Positions 8,346 through 16,674 of a DNA stretch of 27,713 bases are shown piece by piece. The translations under genes and the position numbers were made by a program. Numbering within the stretch: the first letter of the stretch is position 1; each line of letters starts with the position of its first letter. The notes beneath the pieces are model-generated. The model worked only from the letters and a program-made list of their open reading frames with translations, did no database searches and had not been told where the DNA came from. The stretch is from NCBI GenBank assembly GCA_007120055.1, contig SKOL01000299.1, positions 1 through 27,713 of the forward strand. The letters are read 5' to 3'. The stretch comes from Anaerobacillus sp. (GTDB lineage Bacteria > Bacillota > Bacilli > Bacillales_H > Anaerobacillaceae).

Positions 8346-9947
8346 ATGTCATTAACTGAAAATAAAACCAATCATATACCTAACGAAGCAAATGAGTCGA
8401 CTGAAACGAGGGAAGTTGTTATTTCCGCAAAAAATCTCGGTGTTTCATTTCACCAAGATTTTCAAAAAGACGACTACAAATCTCATGTTATTAACTTCTT
8501 TAAAAAGAAGAGGGATGAAGAAAATCCTAAGAAAATAGTATGGCCGCTGAAAAACTTGGACTTCAAAGGGTATAAAGGAGAAATCCTTGGAATTATCGGT
8601 TCAAACGGTGCTGGAAAAACGACTTTATGTAAGTTGTTGTCTGGCATTTTACAGCCAGACGAAGGTGAGATCTTTGTTGACGGTCGTATTTCGGCACTTT
8701 TTTCTCTTGGGATGGGATTTAATAAAGAATTGACAGGTCGAGAAAATGTTTATTTAAACGGAATGATGCTGGGGATTGAGAAAGCAAAAATCACTGAGTT
8801 TTTCGATGAAATCCATGAATTCTCCGGATTAGGCGCATTTATTGACCAACCAATGAAAACATATTCAAGTGGAATGAAAGCAAGGTTAGGGTTTAGTGTG
8901 ACTTCGCATTTAGAGCCTGAGATTTTAATTCTTGACGAAGCCTTAAACACTGGTGATGCTGCATTTGGGCGTAAGGCTTCAGAAAAAATGAAAGAATTAG
9001 TCGCTAAAGCGAAAATGGTTATTTTAGTGACACATAGCCTTCGTTATGCAAAGAAAAACTGCGATCGGTTAATGTGGCTAGATCGTGGCGTTATTCGTGA
9101 AGTCGGGGATCCGGCAGAAGTCATTGAAAACTATAAAGCAACAGTTCCTGAGCGAAAGCCAAGAAAAAGAAAGAAACTGGAATTACAGAAAACAAATACG
9201 ACGATTAAAGACGAAAGCGTAGTGAAGGCAGAAAATATTGGTGTCTTTTATAAAATGAATAAAGAAACGTTTTGGGCTTTGAAAGATGTGAGCTTTGAAA
9301 TTAAAGAAGGAGAAGTTGTAGGGATTATCGGTCATAATGGTGCTGGAAAAAGTACGCTATGTAAACTGATGACCAATATTTTAACGCCTGATCGTGGTTC
9401 ACTAAAGCTCAATGGTGAAACGACAGCACTCCTTGGTTACGGAACAGGTTTCAATGCCCAATTAACAGGGAGAGATAATATTTTTCTTAACGGTATGTTA
9501 TTAGGTATTCCGAAACACAGAGTTGAAAATGACTATCCGAAAATTGTCAGTTTCTCCGAGTTAGAAAAGGCAATCGATAAACCTATAAAAAACTATTCAA
9601 GTGGAATGAGAGCTCGTTTAGGGTTTAGTATCGCTGCGACACTTCAGCCGGATATATTCATTATAGATGAGGCGTTATCAACAGGGGACATGGCTTTCAA
9701 GCAAAAAGCAAGTGAAAAAATTCAAGAAATGATGGAACAAGCCAAAGCGGTCATTATCGTATCTCACAGTATGAGATTTGTTGAGCAAGTATGTACTCGT
9801 GCGATTTGGATGGAAAGAGGCCAAGTTCGTTTTGATGGTGATGCGAAAGAAGCTGTGGAACTGTATCGAAGCGAAGTCGAAGAAAAATCAAAAACGAAAA
9901 CGAAACGGAAAAGAAAGCCAAGAAAAGCGAAGAAAACGACAGAGTAA
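8346..9947 (+). CDS. Tandem two-domain ABC ATPase for polysaccharide export (TagH/Wzt-like duplication)
   Basis: Powers the permease encoded just upstream. Unlike ordinary TagH or Wzt, this 533-residue protein has two complete nucleotide-binding domains. Domain 1: Walker A GIIGSNGAGKTTLCKLL, signature YSSGMKARLGFS, Walker B ILILDEALNTGD, H-loop VTHS. Domain 2: GIIGHNGAGKSTLCKLM, YSSGMRARLGFS, IFIIDEALSTGD, VSHS. Both keep the catalytic Glu and His, so both look active. The tail after domain 2 is a lysine/arginine-rich stretch (TKTKRKRKPRKAKKTTE) instead of a carbohydrate-binding domain. The ATG at 8346 is chosen because AAAGAGG lies about 9 nt before it; the frame is open farther upstream inside the permease gene. 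The likely complex is a permease dimer with one two-domain ATPase. Confidence 0.93.
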   Translation: MSLTENKTNHIPNEANESTETREVVISAKNLGVSFHQDFQKDDYKSHVINFFKKKRDEENPKKIVWPLKNLDFKGYKGEILGIIGSNGAGKTTLCKLLSGILQPDEGEIFVDGRISALFSLGMGFNKELTGRENVYLNGMMLGIEKAKITEFFDEIHEFSGLGAFIDQPMKTYSSGMKARLGFSVTSHLEPEILILDEALNTGDAAFGRKASEKMKELVAKAKMVILVTHSLRYAKKNCDRLMWLDRGVIREVGDPAEVIENYKATVPERKPRKRKKLELQKTNTTIKDESVVKAENIGVFYKMNKETFWALKDVSFEIKEGEVVGIIGHNGAGKSTLCKLMTNILTPDRGSLKLNGETTALLGYGTGFNAQLTGRDNIFLNGMLLGIPKHRVENDYPKIVSFSELEKAIDKPIKNYSSGMRARLGFSIAATLQPDIFIIDEALSTGDMAFKQKASEKIQEMMEQAKAVIIVSHSMRFVEQVCTRAIWMERGQVRFDGDAKEAVELYRSEVEEKSKTKTKRKRKPRKAKKTTE

Positions 9948-9975
9948 TCGTATTTAGCATTGGCTTAATTGGGCG

Positions 9976-12513
9976 GTGAATGATTTGTTACGAAAGGTAA
10001 AAAAAATGGTCGTAGAAATGATCGATTTTTTACTATATAAAGGATTAAAAACTAAACAAAAACAATATCTCTCTAACCTGTTGACGCAAAAACAGAAGGA
10101 CTTTTTAAAGGCCATTATTAAGCCTGGGAAAAAGAGGACCCATTTGAGAACGGTCGACCGAGTGAAATACCGTCTTTATAATTTAGGGTTTACGAAACGT
10201 GGCTTGTCAGATATGGAAGCTTTAGTGGAGCAAAATGAAGAACCACATTTAAAGAAACTAGCGGCCTTCGAACTAGCTTTATGGCATGCTAATCAATACA
10301 CTTCTGATGGCGCAAAGAAATGCTTACAACTATTGCCGATTGTCCTTGAGGATGAAAAAGATCAAGACATTGTCCGTAAAACAAAGATATTAGAAGTAGA
10401 GTGTTATGAGCTTTTAGGTGAAAATGAAAAAGGTAAAAAGGTAATTGAGGAGGCATTAGCATCAAAGCCCCATCCAGACCTTTATTTAGCAGCGGCAAAT
10501 TTAGAAACCACGGTGATTAAGCGAGTTGAATGGATCAATCGTGCGTTATCGATGTATGATGTTGCTAATGTCACGTTATTGAACGATGAAACACAGCTTC
10601 CTTACGATCGTTTACAGGCAAGTGAGAAACAAAGTCTAAAAACAGGCGAGCAGCCGAAAGTGACGATTATTGTCCCGGTTTATAACGCAGCAGATATTAT
10701 ACACACTTCATTGAATTCGATCCTTAAACAATCGTGGAAAAACATTGAAGTATTGGTGGTGGATGACTGTAGTTCCGATGATACCGCCGCTGTTGTTAAA
10801 GAATATGCGAAAAAAGATTCCCGAGTTCAGTTCATTCAAACGGAAGTTAACGGTGGCGCCTATGTCGCACGAAATCATGCACTAACTGTAGCGACAGGTG
10901 ACTTTGTGACAATCAATGATGCTGATGATTGGTCACACCCGTTCAAAATTGAAGCCCAAGTGCAGCATTTTTTACAACATCCAAAAGTGATTGGGAATTT
11001 CTCGCAACAAGCTCGAGCAACGAATGATTTGAATTTTTTCCGTCGTGGCAAGCCTGGACAATATATATTTGCCAATATGTCGTCGTTTATGTTTCGGAGA
11101 AAACCCGTCATGGAGGCGATTGGTTATTGGGATTGTGTCCGTTTTGGCGGTGATTCTGAGTATGTTAAACGAATAAAACTAATATTTGGTGAAAAATCAG
11201 TCGTTGAAGTGCCGACCGCGCCATTATCGTTCCAACGACAGTTACCGACTTCACTAACTGGGCATTCCGCTTTTGGCTTTCCAGGATTTTTTATGGGGGC
11301 CCGAAAAGAATATGCGGAGTCACATGAACATTTTCATAAAAACCATCGTGATCAATTAAAATATGATTTTCCAATAACAAGACGACTTTTTGCTGTCCCA
11401 GAGCCGATGTGGCCACAAAAAGAAGAAAAACTGGCAGGAAGACGTCATTTTGACGTGATTATCGCTTCTGAATTTCGCCTTTTAGGTGGGACGAACATGT
11501 CCAACATAGAAGAGATTAAAGCACAAAAAAGACTAGGGTTGAAAACCGGATTAATACAAATGGCGCGATATGATCTTAATTCTGTCGAAGTAGTTAACCC
11601 AAAAGTACGGGGTCTAATCGATGGTGACGATGTTCAGATGCTCGTCTATGGGGAAAAGGTGAGCTGTGACGTCCTAATCGTCCGTCACCCTCCAATTCTT
11701 CAAGAGTGGCAACGATATCTTCCAGAGGTCGAAGCGAAATCTGTACAAGTCATTGTGAACCAACCACCGAAAAGAGAGTACAGTGAAAGCGGAGATACGT
11801 TGTACGATTTAAAAACATGCGTGATAAACCTTGAGCAGTACTTTGGAAAGCGTGGCCAGTGGTATCCGATCGGTCCACAAATTCGAAAAACATTAGTAGA
11901 ACATCACAATCATGAATTGTCGTTCATCGATTTAAATGAAGAAGATTGGGTGAATATTATCGATGTTGGTGAGTGGCGACGCCCTCAATATGTCGGTAAT
12001 AAAGATAAAATAAAAATTGGGCGTCACTCCAGAGATCAATATGTAAAATGGCCGGCCAACCGTGAGGAATTTTTATCAATCTACCCAGGTTCAGACCGTT
12101 ATGAAATCCATGTGCTTGGAGGGGCAAAGTCACCTCAAAAAGTACTCGGACAATTGCCTGAAAACTGGTATACGTTAGAGTTTGGAGAAGTACACCCAAA
12201 ACAATTTTTAGCAAAGTTAGATGTATTTGTGTATTACACCCACCCGGATTGGGTCGAGGCGTTTGGACGTGTCATTTTCGAAGCGATGGCAGTGGGTGTA
12301 CCTGTCATTATCCCACCAAACTATGAAAGCTTATTTGGGGAAGCTGCAATTTATGCAACCCCAGATCAAGTGAAAGCAAAAATAGATGAGCTCATGAATG
12401 ATGAACAATATTATCAATCACAAGTATCAAAAGCTCATGAATATGTTGAAAAGCATTTCGGTTATTCAAAACATGCTTCTAGATTGGAGAAGTTTTTAAA
12501 TGGAAGACAATAA
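9976..12513 (+). CDS. Large bifunctional glycosyltransferase: TPR-like region, GT2, GT4-like
   Basis: An 845-residue cytoplasmic protein with three parts. Residues about 55-200 are helical and TPR-like (LAAFELALWHANQY, VECYELLGENEKGKKVIEEAL, LYLAAANLE). Residues about 227-335 are a GT2 domain: KVTIIVPVYNAAD, IEVLVVDDCSSDDT, NGGAYVARNHAL and the metal site INDADDW. Residues about 485-845 are GT-B/GT4-like: DVIIASEFRLLGGTNMSN near the start and EAFGRVIFEAMAVGVPVIIP near the end. It probably adds two sugars in sequence. The gene overlaps its downstream paralog by 14 nt. The start is uncertain: GTG at 9976 has a weak site, and a TTG at 9985 sits 5 nt after GGTGA. Sugar specificity is not visible. 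Confidence 0.88.
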   Translation: MNDLLRKVKKMVVEMIDFLLYKGLKTKQKQYLSNLLTQKQKDFLKAIIKPGKKRTHLRTVDRVKYRLYNLGFTKRGLSDMEALVEQNEEPHLKKLAAFELALWHANQYTSDGAKKCLQLLPIVLEDEKDQDIVRKTKILEVECYELLGENEKGKKVIEEALASKPHPDLYLAAANLETTVIKRVEWINRALSMYDVANVTLLNDETQLPYDRLQASEKQSLKTGEQPKVTIIVPVYNAADIIHTSLNSILKQSWKNIEVLVVDDCSSDDTAAVVKEYAKKDSRVQFIQTEVNGGAYVARNHALTVATGDFVTINDADDWSHPFKIEAQVQHFLQHPKVIGNFSQQARATNDLNFFRRGKPGQYIFANMSSFMFRRKPVMEAIGYWDCVRFGGDSEYVKRIKLIFGEKSVVEVPTAPLSFQRQLPTSLTGHSAFGFPGFFMGARKEYAESHEHFHKNHRDQLKYDFPITRRLFAVPEPMWPQKEEKLAGRRHFDVIIASEFRLLGGTNMSNIEEIKAQKRLGLKTGLIQMARYDLNSVEVVNPKVRGLIDGDDVQMLVYGEKVSCDVLIVRHPPILQEWQRYLPEVEAKSVQVIVNQPPKREYSESGDTLYDLKTCVINLEQYFGKRGQWYPIGPQIRKTLVEHHNHELSFIDLNEEDWVNIIDVGEWRRPQYVGNKDKIKIGRHSRDQYVKWPANREEFLSIYPGSDRYEIHVLGGAKSPQKVLGQLPENWYTLEFGEVHPKQFLAKLDVFVYYTHPDWVEAFGRVIFEAMAVGVPVIIPPNYESLFGEAAIYATPDQVKAKIDELMNDEQYYQSQVSKAHEYVEKHFGYSKHASRLEKFLNGRQ

Positions 12514-15169
12514 GACAAATCGAAACCATATAAAAACAGAACAACTTGAATCTGAGATTTCGAGAGTAGAAGCTGAAATACTTGAGATGAAAAAAATAAA
12601 TGAAAAGGAAAAATTAAAGCTCGCTAAAGTCAAACGCCAATACAGTGCATTGAAGCAAGGGAGGTTAGCGAGCTCCTTCAAAGAAGTATACAAGCTTAAA
12701 AGGTGGTTTTGGTTAGTTAGAAAGTATCTTACCGGACAACGTCATTGGCGACAGCTTTTTGACTCATCGATTGATAAGAAAAAAGCCAAAAACCGCTTAA
12801 AAAAGCTAAAATATAGTTTAAATGAGCTTGGGTTTACGAAAAAAGCGATAGCAGAATTAGAAGAAATTATTGAAAAAACGGATAATCGTCATTTGCGTCA
12901 GCTTGCAGCATGGGAGCTTGCTTTGTACTACGCCAACCAATATGAGAAGGAAAGTGCGAAAAAATGTCTGGAGCTTTTACAGATCGCTACCAAAGGAAAT
13001 CATAGTCGTGATTTTTTGCGGAGAAAACTCATCATTGAAGCTGAATGTTATGACACACTAGGTCAAGTTGATCTTGGGAAACAAGTGATTCAAGCTCAGA
13101 TATTAACTGAACCTCACGCAGATCTATACTTGGCGATCGCGAACCTTGAAGATAAAATCGAAAACCGAATTGAATGGATTAATAAAGCGCTACAATTATA
13201 TCAAATTGCCCCGGTTTCCTTAGATGAATCAAAAAGTAGTATTCATTATGACTGCCTGAATGTAGAGCATGCTAAACAACAGGGGATGAAGGAAGAGCCG
13301 AAAGTGACGGTGATCATTCCAGCGTACAATGCTCAAGAAGCATTAAAAACATCGATCCAATCGGTTCTTGATCAGACATGGAGAAATATTGAAGTCCTCG
13401 TCGTCGATGATTGTAGTTCCGATGAAACCGTTTCGGTGATTGAGGAATTTGCTACAAAAGATAAGAGAGTGAAGTTGTTATCCACAGAAGTGAATAGTGG
13501 CGCTTATGTGGCACGTAACTGCGCTTTAGCAGTCGCAACGGGCGAATTTGTCACAATTAATGATGCGGATGATTGGTCTCATCCTGAAAAACTAGCAACA
13601 CAAGTGTTACATTTAATCGAAAATGAAGAGAAGATCGCTAATACATCACAGCAAGCGCGTGCGACTGAGGACTTAAAGTTCTTCCGTAGGGGAAAACCAG
13701 GATCATATTTATTTGCAAATATGTCTTCACTGCTGTTTCGAAGAGTGCCCGTCATGGAAAAGTTAGGTTATTGGGATTGTGTCCGCTTTGGTGCGGATGG
13801 TGAATTTAAGCGTCGCTTAAAAAAAGTGTTTGGGGATGAAGCCGTCGTTGATCTAGAAACCGGTCCTTACTCTTTCCAACGTCAATCAAGTCAGTCATTA
13901 ACCGGGAATTCAGCCTTCGGATTCCACGGCTTTTTCATGGGTGCTCGTAAAGAATACTTTGATAGCTATAACTATTATCATAAATTGTCCGAAACACTAC
14001 GTTATGATTTTCCAATGAAACGCAGGAATTTCCCGGTACCAGAGCCGATGTGGCCTAAGAGGGAAGAAAAGCAATCAGGAAGAAGACACTTTGATGTGGT
14101 TATCGCCTCGGAGTTTCGCCTTTTAGGTGGGACGAATATGTCGAATGTCGAGGAGATCAAAGCGCAGACACGTCTTGGGTTACGAACGGGACTTATTCAA
14201 ATGTCCCGCTATGACTTCCATTCGGAAAAAGAATTTAACCCGAAAGTAAGAGAGCTAATTGATGGCGATCAAGTCCAATTGCTCGTTTATGGCGAAAAAA
14301 TTAGCTGTGACGTGTTAATCGTAAGACACCCACCAGTTCTACAAGAGTGGCAACGTTACATCCCCGATGTAAAATCAAGAAGTATTAAGGTGATTATCAA
14401 CCAACCTCCAAAGCGTGAGTATAGTAAAGAGGGTGGCGTCCTATACGACATTAAGAGTTGTGTCGGTCACTTAGAACAATACTTTGGTACGAAAGGTACA
14501 TGGTATCCCATCGGTCCTTTAGTTCGCGAAACGTTATACAAACATCACGCCAAGGAACTAAAAACAATTAAACTGGCGTCAGAAGACTGGGTCAACATAA
14601 TTGATGTTCAAGAATGGAAGCGACCGGGTCGACCGGTGCGTAGTTCTAAAATTAAGGTCGGTCGTCATTCGAGATCACAATATGTGAAGTGGCCGATTGA
14701 TCGCGAGGAACTACTTTCGATCTATTCGCCTAATGAGCCTTTTGAAATTCATGTACTTGGTGGTGCTGATGCACCGAAAAAGGTTCTTGGACAATTACCT
14801 TCGAACTGGCATGTGTTGGAGTTTGGCGAAGTACATCCAAAGGAGTTTTTAGCAAAGCTTGATGTGTTTGTGTATTATACACACCCTGATTGGATTGAGG
14901 CATTTGGCCGTGTGATCTTTGAAGCAATGGCTGTTGGTGTACCGGTCATTATTCCGCCTACGTATGAAGAACTGTTCGGAGAGGCGGCTATTTACGCCAA
15001 GCCAGAGGAAGTAACTAAGAAAATAGAAGAGCTCATGAACAATGAGGACTTTTATCAAAGGCAAGTAGAAAAGGCTCATGCTTATGTTGAAAAAAACTTC
15101 GGCTACACCAAACATGCTTCTCGAATAGAAGGATATTTGGTCGATGATAATTCCCAAATAACGAAGTAA
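12500..15169 (+). CDS. Large bifunctional glycosyltransferase, tandem paralog with N-terminal coiled coil
   Basis: An 889-residue paralog of the preceding gene, evidently from tandem duplication; the C-terminal half matches it over long stretches (for example IASEFRLLGGTNMSN, YGEKISCDVLIVRHPP, NQPPKREYS, EFGEVHPKEFLAKLDVF). Order: a charged coiled coil (about 12-55), a basic aromatic stretch (VYKLKRWFWLVRKYL), TPR-like helices (about 100-235), GT2 (KVTVIIPAYNAQE, VLVVDDCSSDETV, INDADDW), then the GT4-like domain with EAFGRVIFEAMAVGVPVIIP. The coiled-coil head is absent from the upstream copy. The ATG at 12500 lies inside the end of the upstream gene after GGAGAAG, so translation is probably coupled. 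It should act in the same polymer, perhaps with different donors or linkages. Confidence 0.88.
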   Translation: MEDNKTNRNHIKTEQLESEISRVEAEILEMKKINEKEKLKLAKVKRQYSALKQGRLASSFKEVYKLKRWFWLVRKYLTGQRHWRQLFDSSIDKKKAKNRLKKLKYSLNELGFTKKAIAELEEIIEKTDNRHLRQLAAWELALYYANQYEKESAKKCLELLQIATKGNHSRDFLRRKLIIEAECYDTLGQVDLGKQVIQAQILTEPHADLYLAIANLEDKIENRIEWINKALQLYQIAPVSLDESKSSIHYDCLNVEHAKQQGMKEEPKVTVIIPAYNAQEALKTSIQSVLDQTWRNIEVLVVDDCSSDETVSVIEEFATKDKRVKLLSTEVNSGAYVARNCALAVATGEFVTINDADDWSHPEKLATQVLHLIENEEKIANTSQQARATEDLKFFRRGKPGSYLFANMSSLLFRRVPVMEKLGYWDCVRFGADGEFKRRLKKVFGDEAVVDLETGPYSFQRQSSQSLTGNSAFGFHGFFMGARKEYFDSYNYYHKLSETLRYDFPMKRRNFPVPEPMWPKREEKQSGRRHFDVVIASEFRLLGGTNMSNVEEIKAQTRLGLRTGLIQMSRYDFHSEKEFNPKVRELIDGDQVQLLVYGEKISCDVLIVRHPPVLQEWQRYIPDVKSRSIKVIINQPPKREYSKEGGVLYDIKSCVGHLEQYFGTKGTWYPIGPLVRETLYKHHAKELKTIKLASEDWVNIIDVQEWKRPGRPVRSSKIKVGRHSRSQYVKWPIDREELLSIYSPNEPFEIHVLGGADAPKKVLGQLPSNWHVLEFGEVHPKEFLAKLDVFVYYTHPDWIEAFGRVIFEAMAVGVPVIIPPTYEELFGEAAIYAKPEEVTKKIEELMNNEDFYQRQVEKAHAYVEKNFGYTKHASRIEGYLVDDNSQITK

Positions 15170-15188
15170 CGAAACGGAGGTGGTCACA

Positions 15189-16646
15189 ATGAACGAGGCT
15201 ACTCTTAAAAAAGAAGGACAAGCAGAAATTCATCAGCAAAAGCAAGAGGATCTACTAGTAAATTTAATTAAAAGAGAAGCGGAGTTAAAGAAGCTTCAAC
15301 TTGAAAACAAGCAAATCCATAAGGAACTTAAAAGCATAGAAAAAAGTAAAGTGTGGAAATTTTCAAGGCCACTAAGAAGCCTATCGGCGATCGCTAATGC
15401 TCTTTTTCTATCTCTTTTTAGAGCATCAAAATTTAAAGAGTTAATAATTCAAAATAAAGAGCTAAAGCAAAGACAAATGACGCTTCAAGACCAATTAGAA
15501 GACGCAGAAAGAAAGCTGATAGAAGAACATTCTCGTATCAACAGTCTCATGATTGGATTAAAGCGAGTTGAAAGTGACCATCTCCTTAAAACTATAAAGA
15601 AAGCAAAAGAAGATGGTACATTAATAGAGTATTTAGATACTCTTATTCAAGAAAAAGCAAACTATGAACAAAGGTACGATACGGCTCTCAAATATGCGGC
15701 AAAACTGTATAAAAATAACAGAGCGCAAACGAAGCACTTCGTTTATAATAGAGTGTTGACAGGTTTGAAAATTGAGGACATACCTGAGTTTATTGTTAGA
15801 GAAGCAGAAACAAAAGAAGCCGTTTCGCTTCTTAAAGCAGCCTCTTTTAAAGCAAGCTTAGGTATAAGGGCCTTAAGAAGACAGCTCGGTGAACGATTAC
15901 CAGAGTATGTACTAGATCATAAAATGGATGCTTACTCTTTTGTTGATCAACTTTCTGTAAAGAGACCTTGGGTTTCTGAACAAAGCTATAATGTTTCGGA
16001 AATATCGAAACAAGCAGAGGTCGTCATTAAGCCAGTGCATGGTGCTGGGTCCCGTGGCGTGTATCTCGTTTTTAGCATGGATCACATACGAGATGTAAAA
16101 AGATCCCAAACCTTAACTGATTGGGATGCTCTTATTACGAACATGTCTAAAGATCTTAAATTAGGTTGGGTTGACGAAGATGAGTGGTTAGTAGAAGAGT
16201 TAATCACTGAAGATCAAGTGACGAACACACCTGCACGAGATTTGAAATTTTACTGCTTTTATGGAAAAGTGGCTTTAATTCTAGAAATCCAACGTTATCC
16301 AGAAATCAAATATTGCTGGTGGAATACGAAGGGTGAGCGGATCAGTACAGGAAAATATGACGATGAACTTTTTAAAGGTGTTGGTCCTTCTCGGAGTGAA
16401 CTCGAGTTGGCTGCAACAATTAGTTTAGAAATTCCTACACCTTTTGTTAGAATAGATTTTTTAAAGACAACTAGCGGTTTAATTTTTGGTGAGTTTACAC
16501 CGAAACCAGGCAATTACGATGAATTTGATAAAAAAACGGATCAGTGGCTTGGAGAATACTTTTCAAGTGCAGAAGGCCGTCTTTTATCTGACTTGTTATC
16601 TGGTAAAAAATTTACACATTACGATGAAAATATACTTAAACAATGA
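15189..16646 (+). CDS. TupA-like ATP-grasp protein with N-terminal coiled coil
   Basis: The C-terminal half (about 185-475) looks like the TupA-type ATP-grasp family, named from the teichuronopeptide gene tupA of Bacillus halodurans; ATP-grasp enzymes join a carboxylate to an amine via an acyl phosphate. Visible motifs: VVIKPVHGAGSRGVYLV (277-293, ATP-binding Lys and Gly loop), WLVEELI (333-339), LKFYCFYGKVALI (352-364), VRIDFL (420-425) and GEFTPKPGNYDEF (434-446), giving Asp423 and Glu435 as metal ligands. The first 130 residues are coiled coil interrupted by KSKVWKFSRPLRSL (52-65), a module also found in the ATP-grasp paralogs downstream. The start is ATG 15189 behind CGGAGGTGG. Probable role: adding an amino acid or peptide to the wall glycan. 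Function is inferred from family and context. Confidence 0.82.
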   Translation: MNEATLKKEGQAEIHQQKQEDLLVNLIKREAELKKLQLENKQIHKELKSIEKSKVWKFSRPLRSLSAIANALFLSLFRASKFKELIIQNKELKQRQMTLQDQLEDAERKLIEEHSRINSLMIGLKRVESDHLLKTIKKAKEDGTLIEYLDTLIQEKANYEQRYDTALKYAAKLYKNNRAQTKHFVYNRVLTGLKIEDIPEFIVREAETKEAVSLLKAASFKASLGIRALRRQLGERLPEYVLDHKMDAYSFVDQLSVKRPWVSEQSYNVSEISKQAEVVIKPVHGAGSRGVYLVFSMDHIRDVKRSQTLTDWDALITNMSKDLKLGWVDEDEWLVEELITEDQVTNTPARDLKFYCFYGKVALILEIQRYPEIKYCWWNTKGERISTGKYDDELFKGVGPSRSELELAATISLEIPTPFVRIDFLKTTSGLIFGEFTPKPGNYDEFDKKTDQWLGEYFSSAEGRLLSDLLSGKKFTHYDENILKQ

Positions 16647-16674
16647 AAATGTGGAATTGAATGGAGGCAACTCA

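Noticed and set aside
16486..16674. 63-residue N-terminal extension of ATP-grasp paralog 1
   Set aside because: This stretch overlaps the end of the TupA-like gene in another frame, has no ribosome-binding site, and has no counterpart in the three paralogs; the ATG at 16675 follows GGAGG and matches their N-termini.
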